From NCBI GenBank assembly GCA_937922925.1, contig CALAKU010000024.1:17296-81295 (forward strand): a DNA stretch of 64,000 nt. Reading direction: 5' to 3'. Position 1 is the first letter of the stretch. Every line of letters begins with the position of its first letter. Positions 16,701-25,636 of the stretch are shown here, piece by piece. The DNA comes from an uncultured Arenicella sp. (GTDB lineage Bacteria > Pseudomonadota > Gammaproteobacteria > Arenicellales > Arenicellaceae). Below the pieces are notes generated by a model. The model saw only the letters and a program-made list of their open reading frames with translations, had not been told where the DNA came from and did not search any database. The position numbers were made by a program, and so were the translations under genes.

Positions 16701-17903
16701 CTAGCTGAGCTTGCTAACAACCTTTATCTCGTTTTCGAGTGTCCTGTGGACGGGGCAGCGATCGGCTATTTCAAGCATTCTTTGGCGCTGCGCGTCTTCT
16801 AGGTCTCCTTGAATATTGATGAGGCGCGTCAGGACATCTATTTTACCGTCAGTTTTCTCGCAATCTTCGCAATCCGAAGCATGAATCCGTGAGTGCTGCA
16901 CATCCACTTTGACTGAATCGACATTCAGCTTTTTGTGGCGAGCGTACATATTCAGTGTCATCGCGGTACAGGTGCCCAGTGCGGCCCCCAAAAAATCATA
17001 GGGCGTTGGGCCTAAATCTTTGCCGCCATAGCTCTTGGGTTCGTCGGCAATAAAGTGATGGCGCCCGGCTTGAACAGCGGTTAAAAAGCCATTGTTGGTT
17101 GCTGCCTCACTCACTACGCCGTCGACCGAGTCTTCGGTTTCTCTAAAATCAATGTATTTTAGGCACCAAGCCGATAACACATCAGCGGCGTATTGGGCGT
17201 CTTCGGTTTTCTGTAATAGGTGATCGGCATCGTCAAGCGTCACAAAGCTCTTGGGGTGCAAGGCTCGCGAGAAAATTTTAGCGGCTTCGTCGATTGATAC
17301 CGTGTCGTCAATCGGAGAATGCATCACCATAAGGGCTTTGCGCAGTTTTCGATAATCAATCGATTGGCTTTGAACGTCGCTGACAAAGCTTTGCTTGAAA
17401 GTAAAAGGGCGCCCAGCCAATTCGACTTCGGCCTCGCCGTCGTTCTCGAGCTTTGTCAGGTGAGCCTCAAGCAGATGCAATATGTGTTCAGGCTCAGAAG
17501 GCGAGCCGATGCTGGCAACCGCTTTGGCTGACTCGATTTTTTGAGACGCCGCTAAGATTGCGGTACCGCCTAAAGAGTGGCCTACTAGTAACTGCGGTGG
17601 CGCGTAATTCTGTTCAAGGAAGTTGGCTGCGTCGATTAAGTCGTCAACATTGGTCGAGAAATTGCTGTCGGAAAATGCGCCTTTGCTGCCGCCTAGGCCA
17701 GTAAAGTCGAAACGCATGGTGGCGATGCCATGCTGAGCCAGCGTCTCGCAAATAATAACGGCAGCTTTGATGCTCTTAGTGCACGTAAAACAATGCGCAA
17801 ACAAGGCAAAGGCTTTAGGCTCTCCAATATTCGGTTGGTGTAAAACGCCTGAAAGTTGTACGTTTTGTCGATTGGTAAAGCGTAGGTTAGTGTGCATGGC
17901 CAT
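16701..17903 (-). CDS. Bifunctional alpha/beta hydrolase / OsmC family protein
   Basis: Residues 1-255 are an alpha/beta hydrolase: the nucleophile elbow is VGHSLGGTAIL, the acid/His region is MVMHSPIDDTVSIDEA and DDADHLLQ. Residues 270-400 are an OsmC/Ohr-like peroxidase domain with GRHHFIADEPKSYGGKDLGPTPYDFLGAALGTCTAMTLNMYARHKKL, where the Cys is the peroxidatic one, and a second Cys in ADRCPVHRTL. The fusion is a recognised family (about 400 residues), so the length is complete. It probably combines ester hydrolysis with hydroperoxide reduction, perhaps of lipid or thioester peroxides. Cytoplasmic, with no signal peptide. Divergent from the P450 gene. Confidence 0.9.
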   Translation of the reverse strand: MAMHTNLRFTNRQNVQLSGVLHQPNIGEPKAFALFAHCFTCTKSIKAAVIICETLAQHGIATMRFDFTGLGGSKGAFSDSNFSTNVDDLIDAANFLEQNYAPPQLLVGHSLGGTAILAASQKIESAKAVASIGSPSEPEHILHLLEAHLTKLENDGEAEVELAGRPFTFKQSFVSDVQSQSIDYRKLRKALMVMHSPIDDTVSIDEAAKIFSRALHPKSFVTLDDADHLLQKTEDAQYAADVLSAWCLKYIDFRETEDSVDGVVSEAATNNGFLTAVQAGRHHFIADEPKSYGGKDLGPTPYDFLGAALGTCTAMTLNMYARHKKLNVDSVKVDVQHSRIHASDCEDCEKTDGKIDVLTRLINIQGDLEDAQRQRMLEIADRCPVHRTLENEIKVVSKLS

Positions 17904-18013
17904 TCAGTTTTTATGGTGACGAGGTTGATATAGTATGACGAGATTGATTGAGACCGCCATCTTGGCTGGTCGCTTACGAACAAAATTACTTCTTACCACG
18001 ATTCTCGTAAATC

Positions 18014-19213
18014 ATGTTTAACCCGCTTTCTGCTGAGTTTACCCGCGACCCACATGCAATGTATCGTGCTTTAAGAGCCGATCCAAAGCCAGTTTACTCA
18101 CCAAAATTTAAGTTGTGGTTTTTATCTCGATACGATCATGTGTCAACGATTGCCTTGCATCCTAGTTCGGTAAGAAGCCTGGAGGGCTTGATTCCTCAAG
18201 CCGAGTTGAGGCAGCGCCAGCGCGATGCCAACTGGCACAATATGCCCTATCATGAGCGAGTCGTGCAATTTAGTTTGCTCGACAGCGATGGCCAAACCCA
18301 TCGGCGGCTCCGGGGTTTGGTGTTTGCCGAGCTAACTCACAAAAAAATGTCGACTCTGCTGCCCGCCTTAGATGCCTTTGTTGATCACTTGCTTGGAGGT
18401 CTGGCCGAGATCGGCGAATTTGATTTTGTCGGCGATTTTGCTCAACACATTCCCGGGTTTGTGATTGGTGAGTTACTCGGTATCCCTCTCGCGGATCGGC
18501 CGCAGTTACGGCGTTGGTCCGAAGACATCGTCCAATATTTTGACCTTGATCGAAGCGACGCTAAAAAACAGGTCGCCGAATCGGCCAGCGAATCGTTTTA
18601 TCATTATATTTGCGACCTGCTAAAAGAGAGCCATCATTCGAATTTACTCTCGGTAATGCATCAGGATTTCATTGATGGCAAATACAGTCTGGATGAATTG
18701 ATCTCAACGGTGATGTTGATATTAATGGCTGGGCACGGCTCGTCTATCGATATGCTCGGCAACACAATGCACCTTTTGTTGCAAAACCCAGACGCCTTGG
18801 CTCGCTTGCACAATCAACAAGGGTTTGACGATACAGCAATGCAAGAGTGTTTTCGGCTTGAACCACCGTTGCCGTTTTTTCATCGGCACATCATCGACGA
18901 TGTGGAATTGGCTGGCCAAACGTTTCCAGCAGGTACGACCTTTGGTTTGTTGTACGCGTCTGCCAATCGAGACGACGCCGTGTTCGAGAACCCCGATCAA
19001 TTGATCTTAGATCGCCATCCCAATCGACATTTGGCTTTCGGCAGAGGCGCGCATTTGTGTTTGGGTAACCACTTGGCTCGCCTAAGCATTGCTCGGGTTT
19101 TTGCGAAACTGTTTTCACGTTTCCGCCATTTTGAGTTACTTGAAGAACCGGTCCAATATCGCCCCGGCTTGTCAGTGCGCGGGCCGTTGGGCTTGTCCGT
19201 TCGTTTCACTTAG
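18014..19213 (+). CDS. Cytochrome P450
   Basis: A soluble bacterial P450 of 399 residues. The heme-binding loop FGRGAHLCLGNHLARL puts the thiolate Cys near residue 348. The I-helix reads LILMAGHGSSID, with Ser where most enzymes have the oxygen-activating Thr of AGxxT. The K-helix ExxR is ECFRLEPP. Early motifs (RDPHAMYRALRADPKPVY, DGQTHRRLRGLVFAELTHKKM) are those of the CYP107/CYP102-unrelated class I group that uses ferredoxin. No ferredoxin or reductase gene lies nearby. It is followed after 27 bp by a PhyH-like dioxygenase gene, suggesting two oxidations of the same small molecule. Substrate unknown. Confidence 0.93.
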   Translation: MFNPLSAEFTRDPHAMYRALRADPKPVYSPKFKLWFLSRYDHVSTIALHPSSVRSLEGLIPQAELRQRQRDANWHNMPYHERVVQFSLLDSDGQTHRRLRGLVFAELTHKKMSTLLPALDAFVDHLLGGLAEIGEFDFVGDFAQHIPGFVIGELLGIPLADRPQLRRWSEDIVQYFDLDRSDAKKQVAESASESFYHYICDLLKESHHSNLLSVMHQDFIDGKYSLDELISTVMLILMAGHGSSIDMLGNTMHLLLQNPDALARLHNQQGFDDTAMQECFRLEPPLPFFHRHIIDDVELAGQTFPAGTTFGLLYASANRDDAVFENPDQLILDRHPNRHLAFGRGAHLCLGNHLARLSIARVFAKLFSRFRHFELLEEPVQYRPGLSVRGPLGLSVRFT

Positions 19214-19240
19214 GCCTATAGCTTAACCGCAGGCGAGTTA

Positions 19241-20029
19241 ATGACAGTATCCTTTACCGAACTCAGCGAGCAATTCAACGAATTGGGTTGGTGCCGTTTT
19301 CCGGCCGACACACCAATATTGAGTTGGGTAGACTCGATCAGGCGCGAGGCAGAATCCTGTCTCAGTGACCCCGCTTTAGCGCACTGGTGGCGCTATCAAC
19401 ACACTTGGTTTGTTGGCGTAAATTGTTTAGCCAATGACGATAGGGGCCGAGTGAATAAGGGCCCAGGGTTGGCTGGCGCTGCGGTTAACTTTATAGAGCA
19501 AACCTTGGGCTCTACGCTGCAACTCGATCAAGGGCAAATTTCAGCGATTATGCCCGGCTACCCTCGGGCCGACCCAGATCAAACTGAAGCGAGCTTCCGG
19601 TATCGCTTAAAGCGAGAGGCCGCGCACGTCGATGGGCTCTTGTTAGAAGACGGCGAGCGCTATGCCCGCGAATATCATGCTTATATCTTGGCGATAGGCT
19701 TACACGATGTGGAATCTGGTGCCTCTCCTTTTGTGGTTTGGAATGGCTCGCATAAGCTCATTCATCGCAGTTTGCGCTCGGAGTTAGACGCCTATCCCGA
19801 ACATCAGTGGCCAAGTATTCCGATCGGCGACGTTTATAAACAGGCGCGGCGAAGCGCGTTTGATGAATGTCAACGGGTAGAGCTGAGTTTGAACGCCGGT
19901 GAGGCGGTATTAGTCCATCGTTTAATGTTGCACGGCACGGCTGCTTGGCAATCGGATCAAAGAGGTGCCCGTGTGCTGTGTTTTTTTCGCCCGCAAACGT
20001 TGTTGCCACAAGCTTGGCTTAGTCTGTAA
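19241..20029 (+). CDS. PhyH-like Fe(II)/2-oxoglutarate dioxygenase
   Basis: The 262-residue protein has the double-stranded beta-helix signature: an HxD iron pair in REAAHVDGLLL near residue 128, and the distal His in VLVHRLMLHGTAAWQSDQRGARVLCFFRP near residue 231, with the Arg that binds 2-oxoglutarate after it. ESGASPFVVWNGSH between them matches the phytanoyl-CoA dioxygenase group. It is probably translated from the same transcript as the P450 (27-bp gap). The stop region is duplicated (CTGTAAAGG) and overlaps the 3' end of the convergent glycosyltransferase gene by 11 bp. Identification is from motifs and is moderately secure; substrate unknown. Confidence 0.72.
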   Translation: MTVSFTELSEQFNELGWCRFPADTPILSWVDSIRREAESCLSDPALAHWWRYQHTWFVGVNCLANDDRGRVNKGPGLAGAAVNFIEQTLGSTLQLDQGQISAIMPGYPRADPDQTEASFRYRLKREAAHVDGLLLEDGERYAREYHAYILAIGLHDVESGASPFVVWNGSHKLIHRSLRSELDAYPEHQWPSIPIGDVYKQARRSAFDECQRVELSLNAGEAVLVHRLMLHGTAAWQSDQRGARVLCFFRPQTLLPQAWLSL

Positions 20030-21476
20030 AGGATTGCTCTGTAAAGGAAGACAGCTTAGGCGGTGCAGGGCGCTGGCCTATGAGTCGGCAGGTTTCTAAT
20101 TGTTCCTGTCGTTGTGCTTTGGCCTCCGCGTGTTCGTGGCCTTGGTTGTAAAACACCAGAACGTCGTCGCAATATTGAATGCGTTCAAATCCGGCCATAA
20201 AAAATAGTGGCCGTGCTAAAACGGCATCCGATGCGGCTTCTAGCCAACGGCCATTATTGTCTTTGAAGCACGCATAGTTTGGATCAAATAAACTCAAGCT
20301 TTGCATCAAGCCAGCTCGGTGTGAAATCGGATGAATGGGGAAGCGCATTTGATTGAGCTTGAGTTCAAGATCTAAATCGGCTTGATTGGCATAAGGCTGG
20401 GCATGACCAAGCTCCCCATGCTGACTCACGTACTGCCCATAGCTTAGCCAGCAATCCGTTTCTTGATACAGGCTGGCTAACCGCAGCAGGCTGGAATCAC
20501 TCGCCAACTGATCGTCGCCATCTAGATACATTACGACGTCGTTTGGCTCACACTCTAGAATAAAATTAAGCCGATTCCGTAAGGCTCCTTGGCGAGTGTC
20601 ATTGAGCTGGTATCGAATCCTAGGGTCACTATCAGTGAACAGTGATCGGGCGTCATCTGTTGACGCATCATCAATGAAATGCGCAGTGAAGTTTGAGTAA
20701 GACTGTTGGCGTATCGATGCCAGGCAAATCGGCAACCAAGAGGCGGCATTACGAAATGGAACTACAACTCGAATCCTTGGCGCTTGCGCGGGCGTGCTTG
20801 TGCGCTTCTTATTTGTGTGTCGCCTACGCTTGTTACTTGGTGACTGCCTGTTAGTTGGTGAATGAAGTGCGCTATGCTTTTTTTGATTAATGGATTGCAA
20901 AACGGGCTTACGCAAAGCCAATAGTAAATCGCGTTTTCTGCGCTCCAATTTTGGGTAGCGCAAGGCTTTACGCGAAGATTGAAGCAAGCCGACCTCGTTG
21001 GCCGAGGCGACGCAGATTAAAGCGTGTTCAAACCAACGCAAGCTGTCGTAATAGACGTCGAATAGCCCGAGCTGCTCACGCTCAGGTTTGCTATTGCGTA
21101 TTGCGTAGTCAATGTGCTCTTTGGCTTGGTTCAATTGTTGTTCGCTGCGATACAGCCGCGCTAAATCAACCCAAGGTTCAAGGCGCCATGGACGAATTTG
21201 TGTTGCCCGGGTATAAGACGAAATGCACTTTTCAATATAGATCGGCTTATCCTCAGCGGCACATTGTTGGGCTTGACGTTCAGCGAGTTTCCCCAGCGAA
21301 TAGTGAGCGAACCAGCGTTGCTCTTCGACTAAGGATGTGTTGTGTATTGGCTCTTGATTCTTGTCTGAGAGTTCCAAAAACAGGTTGAATCCATCTATTG
21401 CCGCGCGCAAGCGGCTATTTTCAAAGTGCTGCTTAGCTTGGTCGAAGGTATCTTGAATGGAAGGTGAGATGGTCAC
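20019..21476 (-). CDS. TPR-containing family 2 glycosyltransferase
   Basis: The N-terminal 200 residues are helical and TPR-like (AKQHFENSRLRAAIDGFNLFLEL; CISSYTRATQIRPWRLEPWVDLARLYRSEQQLNQAKEHIDYAI). A basic linker (NKRRRHTNKKR) leads to a GT-A glycosyltransferase family 2 domain from residue 233: RVVVPFRNAASWLPICLASIRQQSY, HFIDDASTDDA and the metal-binding LDGDD near 317. It should transfer a sugar from a nucleotide sugar in the cytoplasm, but acceptor is unknown and no polysaccharide cluster is close. Its last residues (SFTEQSFTD) carry a duplication that is part of a 15-bp tandem repeat covering the stop codon. Confidence 0.85.
   Translation of the reverse strand: MTISPSIQDTFDQAKQHFENSRLRAAIDGFNLFLELSDKNQEPIHNTSLVEEQRWFAHYSLGKLAERQAQQCAAEDKPIYIEKCISSYTRATQIRPWRLEPWVDLARLYRSEQQLNQAKEHIDYAIRNSKPEREQLGLFDVYYDSLRWFEHALICVASANEVGLLQSSRKALRYPKLERRKRDLLLALRKPVLQSINQKKHSALHSPTNRQSPSNKRRRHTNKKRTSTPAQAPRIRVVVPFRNAASWLPICLASIRQQSYSNFTAHFIDDASTDDARSLFTDSDPRIRYQLNDTRQGALRNRLNFILECEPNDVVMYLDGDDQLASDSSLLRLASLYQETDCWLSYGQYVSQHGELGHAQPYANQADLDLELKLNQMRFPIHPISHRAGLMQSLSLFDPNYACFKDNNGRWLEAASDAVLARPLFFMAGFERIQYCDDVLVFYNQGHEHAEAKAQRQEQLETCRLIGQRPAPPKLSSFTEQSFTD
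20024..20053. repeat. 15-bp tandem duplication at the ends of two convergent genes
   Basis: CTGTAAAGGATTGCT and CTGTAAAGGAAGACA lie end to end. The first copy holds the stop codon of the dioxygenase gene; on the minus strand the pair encodes the repeated SFT-E/D at the end of the glycosyltransferase. Confidence 0.7.
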
Positions 21477-21649
21477 GCTGGTGCTTTTTATATTTGCTTC
21501 GTAGAGGCTGATCTTATAACGCTATATTTTACTGAACGATTTAGCTTCGCGGTTTAACGGCAGGGCTTGACAAGTAAGGCGTAACACCATTACATCAGCT
21601 TTATTTTTTGATGGTATCGTAATTAGCACTAATTTCGTAATCCAGTGTA

Positions 21650-22612
21650 ATGCGAACAATGCCACAAACTCTAAATGTATCTATAGCGCAAATAGCCCCG
21701 GTTTGGCTTGATAAAGCCGCCACTACAGAGAAAATTGTGTACGCGGTCAACACCGCTGCCGATCAAGGCGGGCAGCTTGTGGTGTTTGGCGAGAGCCTAT
21801 TACCGGGATACCCGTTTTGGCTAGAATTGACCGGCGGTGCCGAATTCAATTCCACTAAGCAGAAACAAATGCATGCCCATTATCTGCGTAATGCCATTGT
21901 AATCGACGAGGGCGATTTGCAAGCCATCCAAGAGGTCTGTGCCCAGCGCCAAATAGCGTGTTATTTAGGTACGATCGAACGAGCGCCAGACCGCGGAGGT
22001 AAATGCCTCTATTGCTCCTTGGTTTATATTGACGCGCAAGGCCAAATCGCTTCGGTGCATCGTAAACTGATGCCAACTTACGAAGAGCGGCTTACTTGGT
22101 CGCCCGGAGATGGGCATGGTTTACAGGTACATTCTTTGCCTCCGTTTACGGTTGGTGGTTTGAACTGTTGGGAAAATTGGATGCCTCTCGCGCGTGCGGC
22201 TCTGTACGCGCAAGGCGAAGATTTACACATTGCTGTGTGGCCCGGCGGTGAGCACAATACCCACGATCTAACGCGCGTTATCGCCAAGGAAGCGCGATCT
22301 TTTGTGATGTCGGTCTCGGGCTTAATGCGTGCTCAAGACTTCCCCGCGGATACGCCGTTAATCGAAGAAATACTCGCGCACGATAAGCCTTTCTATGCCA
22401 ATGGCGGTTCTTGTTTGGCCGCGCCAGATGGTCGTTGGTTAATCGAACCAATTGTTGGGGAGGAGCGCATACAAACAGTGGAAATCGACTTTAATGAGGT
22501 CTTACAAGAGCGGCAAAATTTCGACCCCAGCGGCCATTATTCCCGGCCTGACGTTACTAAGCTCACAGTAGACCGCCGCCGCCAATCGGTTGCTCAGTTT
22601 TTGGATGATTGA
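21650..22612 (+). CDS. Nitrilase / carbon-nitrogen hydrolase
   Basis: The protein has the complete nitrilase triad: Glu in VVFGESLLPGYPFW near residue 47, Lys in HRKLMPTYEERLTWSPGDG near 139, and Cys in GGLNCWENWMPLARAAL near 172. The sequence GGLNCWENWMP is that of true nitrilases (branch 1) more than of amidases such as Nit or biotinidase-like members. It would hydrolyse an organic nitrile to the acid and ammonia in the cytoplasm. Length 320 is typical. ATG 21650 and ATG 21659 are both possible starts. No aldoxime dehydratase or nitrile hydratase lies nearby, so substrate source is unclear. Confidence 0.9.
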   Translation: MRTMPQTLNVSIAQIAPVWLDKAATTEKIVYAVNTAADQGGQLVVFGESLLPGYPFWLELTGGAEFNSTKQKQMHAHYLRNAIVIDEGDLQAIQEVCAQRQIACYLGTIERAPDRGGKCLYCSLVYIDAQGQIASVHRKLMPTYEERLTWSPGDGHGLQVHSLPPFTVGGLNCWENWMPLARAALYAQGEDLHIAVWPGGEHNTHDLTRVIAKEARSFVMSVSGLMRAQDFPADTPLIEEILAHDKPFYANGGSCLAAPDGRWLIEPIVGEERIQTVEIDFNEVLQERQNFDPSGHYSRPDVTKLTVDRRRQSVAQFLDD

Positions 22613-22623
22613 TCGCATTTTTG

Positions 22624-22681
22624 TTTCGCAAAACTTTTATTTCGCAAAACTTTTATTTTGCGAAACTTTTATTTTGCGAAA
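22624..22681. repeat. 16-bp repeat x4 with internal inversion, nitrilase-bioB gap
   Basis: Two copies of TTTCGCAAAACTTTTA are followed by two copies of TTTTGCGAAACTTTTA (last one truncated at CTAGG). The first 10 bases of the second type are the exact reverse complement of those of the first type, so the array is both a tandem and an inverted repeat and can fold into a long A/T-rich hairpin. It lies 52 bp upstream of bioB and 11 bp after the nitrilase stop codon. Confidence 0.85.
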
Positions 22682-22733
22682 CTAGGCCTCGCGTTACACT
22701 ACTGCCGTTGTATCCCAACATAACTACCTAACT

Positions 22734-23681
22734 ATGTCGACTAAACTCCGTCACGATTGGACGCGTGATGAGGTGCTGGCCTTATTTGATCAGCCCCTTA
22801 ACGATTTATTATTCCAAGCACACAGCCTGCACCGAGAATTCCACCAGCCCAATTCGGTTCAAGTAAGCCGTTTGTTGTCGATAAAAACCGGGCGTTGCCC
22901 CGAAGATTGCGCCTATTGCCCGCAAAGCATTCGCTTTAAAACGGGGTTAAAAGAAGAGGCATTGATGCAAGTTAGCGAGGTGTTAGAGCAAGCCAAATCT
23001 GCCAAAGAATCTGGCGCTAGCCGATTTTGTATGGGCGCGGCGTGGCGCAGCCCTAAAGACAAAGACTTGCCGACACTGGTCGCAATGATCGAAGGTGTGC
23101 GGGAGTTGGGTTTAGAAACGTGCATGACGCTGGGTATGCTCAACGACGAGCAGGCCAAGGTCTTAGCTGAGGCGGGCTTAGATTACTATAACCACAATTT
23201 GGACACCTCAGAAGACTATTACCAAGACATTATCTCAACCCGAACTTACGATGACCGCCTGCAAACACTTGAGTGTGTGCAAAACGCTAACATCAAAGTA
23301 TGTAGCGGCGGTATCTTAGGCATGGGCGAAGACAAAGTAGATCGTGCTGGGCTGTTGATGCAATTGGCGAACTTACAGCGACATCCTGAATCCGTGCCCA
23401 TAAATCAGTTGGTGCGGGTAGCGGGGACACCGCTAGAAAAAGCTCGTGATCTAGACCCAATCGACTTTGTTCGTTGTATCGCAGTTGCTCGAATCATGAT
23501 GCCAGCGTCAACCGTTCGATTGTCAGCTGGCCGCGAACAAATGAGTGACGAGACGCAGGCATTGGCTTTTTTTGCTGGCGCGAATTCGATCTTCTATGGC
23601 GAACGACTGCTCACTACCGACAACCCTGTTGAATCTCAAGATCAAGCCTTGATGAGCAAATTGGGCCTTGCGACCTGTTAG
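22734..23681 (+). CDS. bioB: Biotin synthase
   Basis: A radical SAM enzyme that inserts sulfur into dethiobiotin as the last step of biotin synthesis. The 4Fe-4S/SAM motif is [13 protein letters not shown] with Cys near residues 54, 58 and 61. Family segments [56 protein letters not shown] and [34 protein letters not shown] are all present, the last including the [2Fe-2S] Arg. At 315 residues it is shorter than E. coli BioB (346) and lacks the C-terminal tail. It stands alone here, without bioF, C, D or A and without an evident BirA operator. Confidence 0.97.
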   Translation: MSTKLRHDWTRDEVLALFDQPLNDLLFQAHSLHREFHQPNSVQVSRLLSIKTGRCPEDCAYCPQSIRFKTGLKEEALMQVSEVLEQAKSAKESGASRFCMGAAWRSPKDKDLPTLVAMIEGVRELGLETCMTLGMLNDEQAKVLAEAGLDYYNHNLDTSEDYYQDIISTRTYDDRLQTLECVQNANIKVCSGGILGMGEDKVDRAGLLMQLANLQRHPESVPINQLVRVAGTPLEKARDLDPIDFVRCIAVARIMMPASTVRLSAGREQMSDETQALAFFAGANSIFYGERLLTTDNPVESQDQALMSKLGLATC

Positions 23682-23684
23682 GCA

Positions 23685-23726
23685 GGCGGCTGATTAATAT
23701 CTTTGTGATCCACGTAATCAGCTGCC
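23685..23726. other. Strong hairpin after bioB
   Basis: GGCGGCTGATTA (23685-23696) and TAATCAGCTGCC (23715-23726) form a 12-bp stem with one G-U pair and an 18-base loop, starting 4 bp after the bioB stop. It has no T-run, so it may protect the 3' end of the mRNA or help Rho termination. Confidence 0.5.
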
Positions 23727-23849
23727 GCAATGGTCGCTGATTCCTCGGCGGCAATCGAATGCCAAAATTTACGCGTGAAATATAGGTGATCACCGGTCTA
23801 TTAGGTAACACAGCCAAAAACATCAGCGCTATCGTGCGCTTGCTCGCTA

Positions 23850-24491
23850 ATGAAATACCTCTTTTTGCCCACGTTTGCACTCCTCGTTAGCATCGTCTTC
23901 CCTTTCGCTCAACACCATCAAATAGGTGCCACTCATGAAGCACTGCTGCCGTCTTGGGGCAGCGAATCGTTCTCCCTGATTTCCGACGCGAATGCCCAAG
24001 AGCAGGAACAAGACCAAGCCCTAGAGCCTGATGCCGAAGAGCTTAATCCCAAGTTAAACAGCGAGGCTCAAACAGGTGAGATGACGTTCGAGCGAATGGC
24101 GGAACTGATTTTACAGCTTGATGAACAAGCAAAAAGAGAAGGCAATTTAGTCGAGTTTACTTTTGCCGGCCGCACAATTGTGTTGATCGCGGCTCCGCAG
24201 GCCAACCGCATGCGCTTAGTGTCAGGCATCACCGAGGCTCAGTCGCTCACTGATGATCAAATTTTGGCCACGCTTGTTTCAAATTATCATCTTGCCCTGG
24301 ACGCTCGCTATGCGATTGGAAACGGTGTTTTATTCTCGGTCTTTGTGCATCCATTGGCCGAGTTAGACGAATCTCAATTGCTCTCCGGGATTCGCCAAGT
24401 CGCAAGCTTGGCGTCTACGTTTGGCACGACCTATTCAAGCGGTGAGCTTAGTTTTGGCGTGGGGCAACAAGAAGAGCGAGTAGACATCTAA
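23850..24491 (+). CDS. Exported protein, possibly YbjN/type III chaperone-like fold
   Basis: The product has a hydrophobic N-terminus (KYLFLPTFALLVSIVFPFA) and a second export-like region ending SDANAQ, so it is probably periplasmic. A Gln/Glu-rich acidic linker (EQEQDQALEPDAEELNP) precedes a C-terminal domain of about 130 residues. The region MRLVSGITEAQSLTDDQILATLVSNYHLALDARYAIGNGVLFSVFVHP followed by LLSGIRQVASLASTFGTTY resembles the YbjN/T3S-chaperone fold in its strand-helix order, but this is weak. Start ATG 23850. It is a lone gene, convergent with lpxO by a 9-bp gap. Function unknown. Confidence 0.7.
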   Translation: MKYLFLPTFALLVSIVFPFAQHHQIGATHEALLPSWGSESFSLISDANAQEQEQDQALEPDAEELNPKLNSEAQTGEMTFERMAELILQLDEQAKREGNLVEFTFAGRTIVLIAAPQANRMRLVSGITEAQSLTDDQILATLVSNYHLALDARYAIGNGVLFSVFVHPLAELDESQLLSGIRQVASLASTFGTTYSSGELSFGVGQQEERVDI

Positions 24492-24500
24492 TTTTTTGCC

Positions 24501-25403
24501 CTAAAAGAAAATCCAGTAAACGATTAATGCGAATAAGCCGTACTTAGTCGTTTTATACAGCGGCTTATTCCATTTTTTTAAACGACGAGATAAGACCCTA
24601 ATACCGTAGGCTTTCTCAAATATCTGATTGATTACGCCAACCTTTTCGCCAGTTTCATTTTGAGTTGCCGACGCTTTTAGCAAATTATCGCTAACCCAGT
24701 GACTCATGGCGTTGGCCCAGGCGTAGCGCAGCGGCCGATGGACATCTGCAAACAAAATAATCCGAGTTTGATCCGTGTTGTTGTGTGCTTCGTGGATAAA
24801 AGTCTCGTCGAATAGCACGTCTTCACCGTCGCGCCAGCTGTGCACTTGGTCATCTACTTTTATATAGCAATCATCGTCGTTAGGCGTTACCAAGCCTAAG
24901 TGATATCGCAAAGCGCCGGGATATGGATCACGATGTGGCGTTAATACGCCGCCCGGTGGCAAGCTGGCGAACATCGCCGCTTTAACGCTGGGCGCTTGCT
25001 TTAAAAGTTCCACGGTATTTGGGCAGCGCTGCGCCGCCGATGGCAGATTGTCGTCGTACCATTTCAAGTAAAAACGCGTCCAACCAGACCTAAAAAAAGA
25101 ATTAAAGCCAGCGTCGTTGAGCGTGTCAGACGCCTTTATTTGGCCGTCATCAGCCAAGGCCAAGGCTTCGTCGCGGATGGTTTGCCAATGACTTTTGAGA
25201 AACCTAAGATCATCGATTTGTTGAGAATCATGGATCGCTTGATTTGGAAACAAGCTCACGCGATTAATAAAAAAATTGTACGGAGAAATATAATTGGTAT
25301 GGGTCAAAATTTGACGCGACCATGGAAATCGAACCTTGCCGCGATAATGCATGTCCGCAATTGCGACCGCGTATAAAACAAAAATGAAAATACCTATAGT
25401 CAT
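24501..25403 (-). CDS. lpxO: Lipid A 2-hydroxylase (Fe(II)/2-oxoglutarate dioxygenase)
   Basis: The 300-residue protein matches LpxO in length and in layout: an N-terminal membrane anchor (IGIFIFVLYAVAIADMHYRGKVRFPW), then GFNSFFRSGWTRFYLKWYDDNLPSA, then the aspartyl/asparaginyl beta-hydroxylase core. The iron ligands appear as TPHRDPYPGALRYHLGLVTPNDDD (His/Asp near 157) and DETFIHEAHNNTDQTRIILFADVHRPL (His near 201, Arg for 2-oxoglutarate). A C-terminal membrane segment (YGLFALIVYWIFF) ends it. LpxO hydroxylates the secondary acyl chain of lipid A on the inner membrane surface, which alters LPS behaviour. A perfect palindrome TAGTCATGACTA overlaps the start codon. Confidence 0.85.
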   Translation of the reverse strand: MTIGIFIFVLYAVAIADMHYRGKVRFPWSRQILTHTNYISPYNFFINRVSLFPNQAIHDSQQIDDLRFLKSHWQTIRDEALALADDGQIKASDTLNDAGFNSFFRSGWTRFYLKWYDDNLPSAAQRCPNTVELLKQAPSVKAAMFASLPPGGVLTPHRDPYPGALRYHLGLVTPNDDDCYIKVDDQVHSWRDGEDVLFDETFIHEAHNNTDQTRIILFADVHRPLRYAWANAMSHWVSDNLLKASATQNETGEKVGVINQIFEKAYGIRVLSRRLKKWNKPLYKTTKYGLFALIVYWIFF

Positions 25404-25636
25404 GACTAACTAAATCGTTGGCTCCTGAATGTGAGTTTAACAAATCCAGTTAATAAATTAAGCTTAGGACTCAATACTGAGTGCGGGCGCATAATCAATA
25501 AAATCTCTTAATGTTCTAAAGACAGGTTTACATCATCATTGCTGGCAAGTGGTAAATTGAAGTCTTCGATTTAGTTTCTAGGGCTTAGAGTTACCGCGTT
25601 GCCATGGTCACGCGAGTATCTACCAGAGGTATGTTT

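Noticed and set aside
22624-22681. CRISPR-like repeat array
   Set aside because: Units are adjacent with no unique spacers and no cas genes are present.
25397-25408. TAGTCATGACTA palindrome as a third copy of the GACTATAGTC element
   Set aside because: It overlaps the lpxO start codon and shares only the five-base half-site; too weak to count as the same element.
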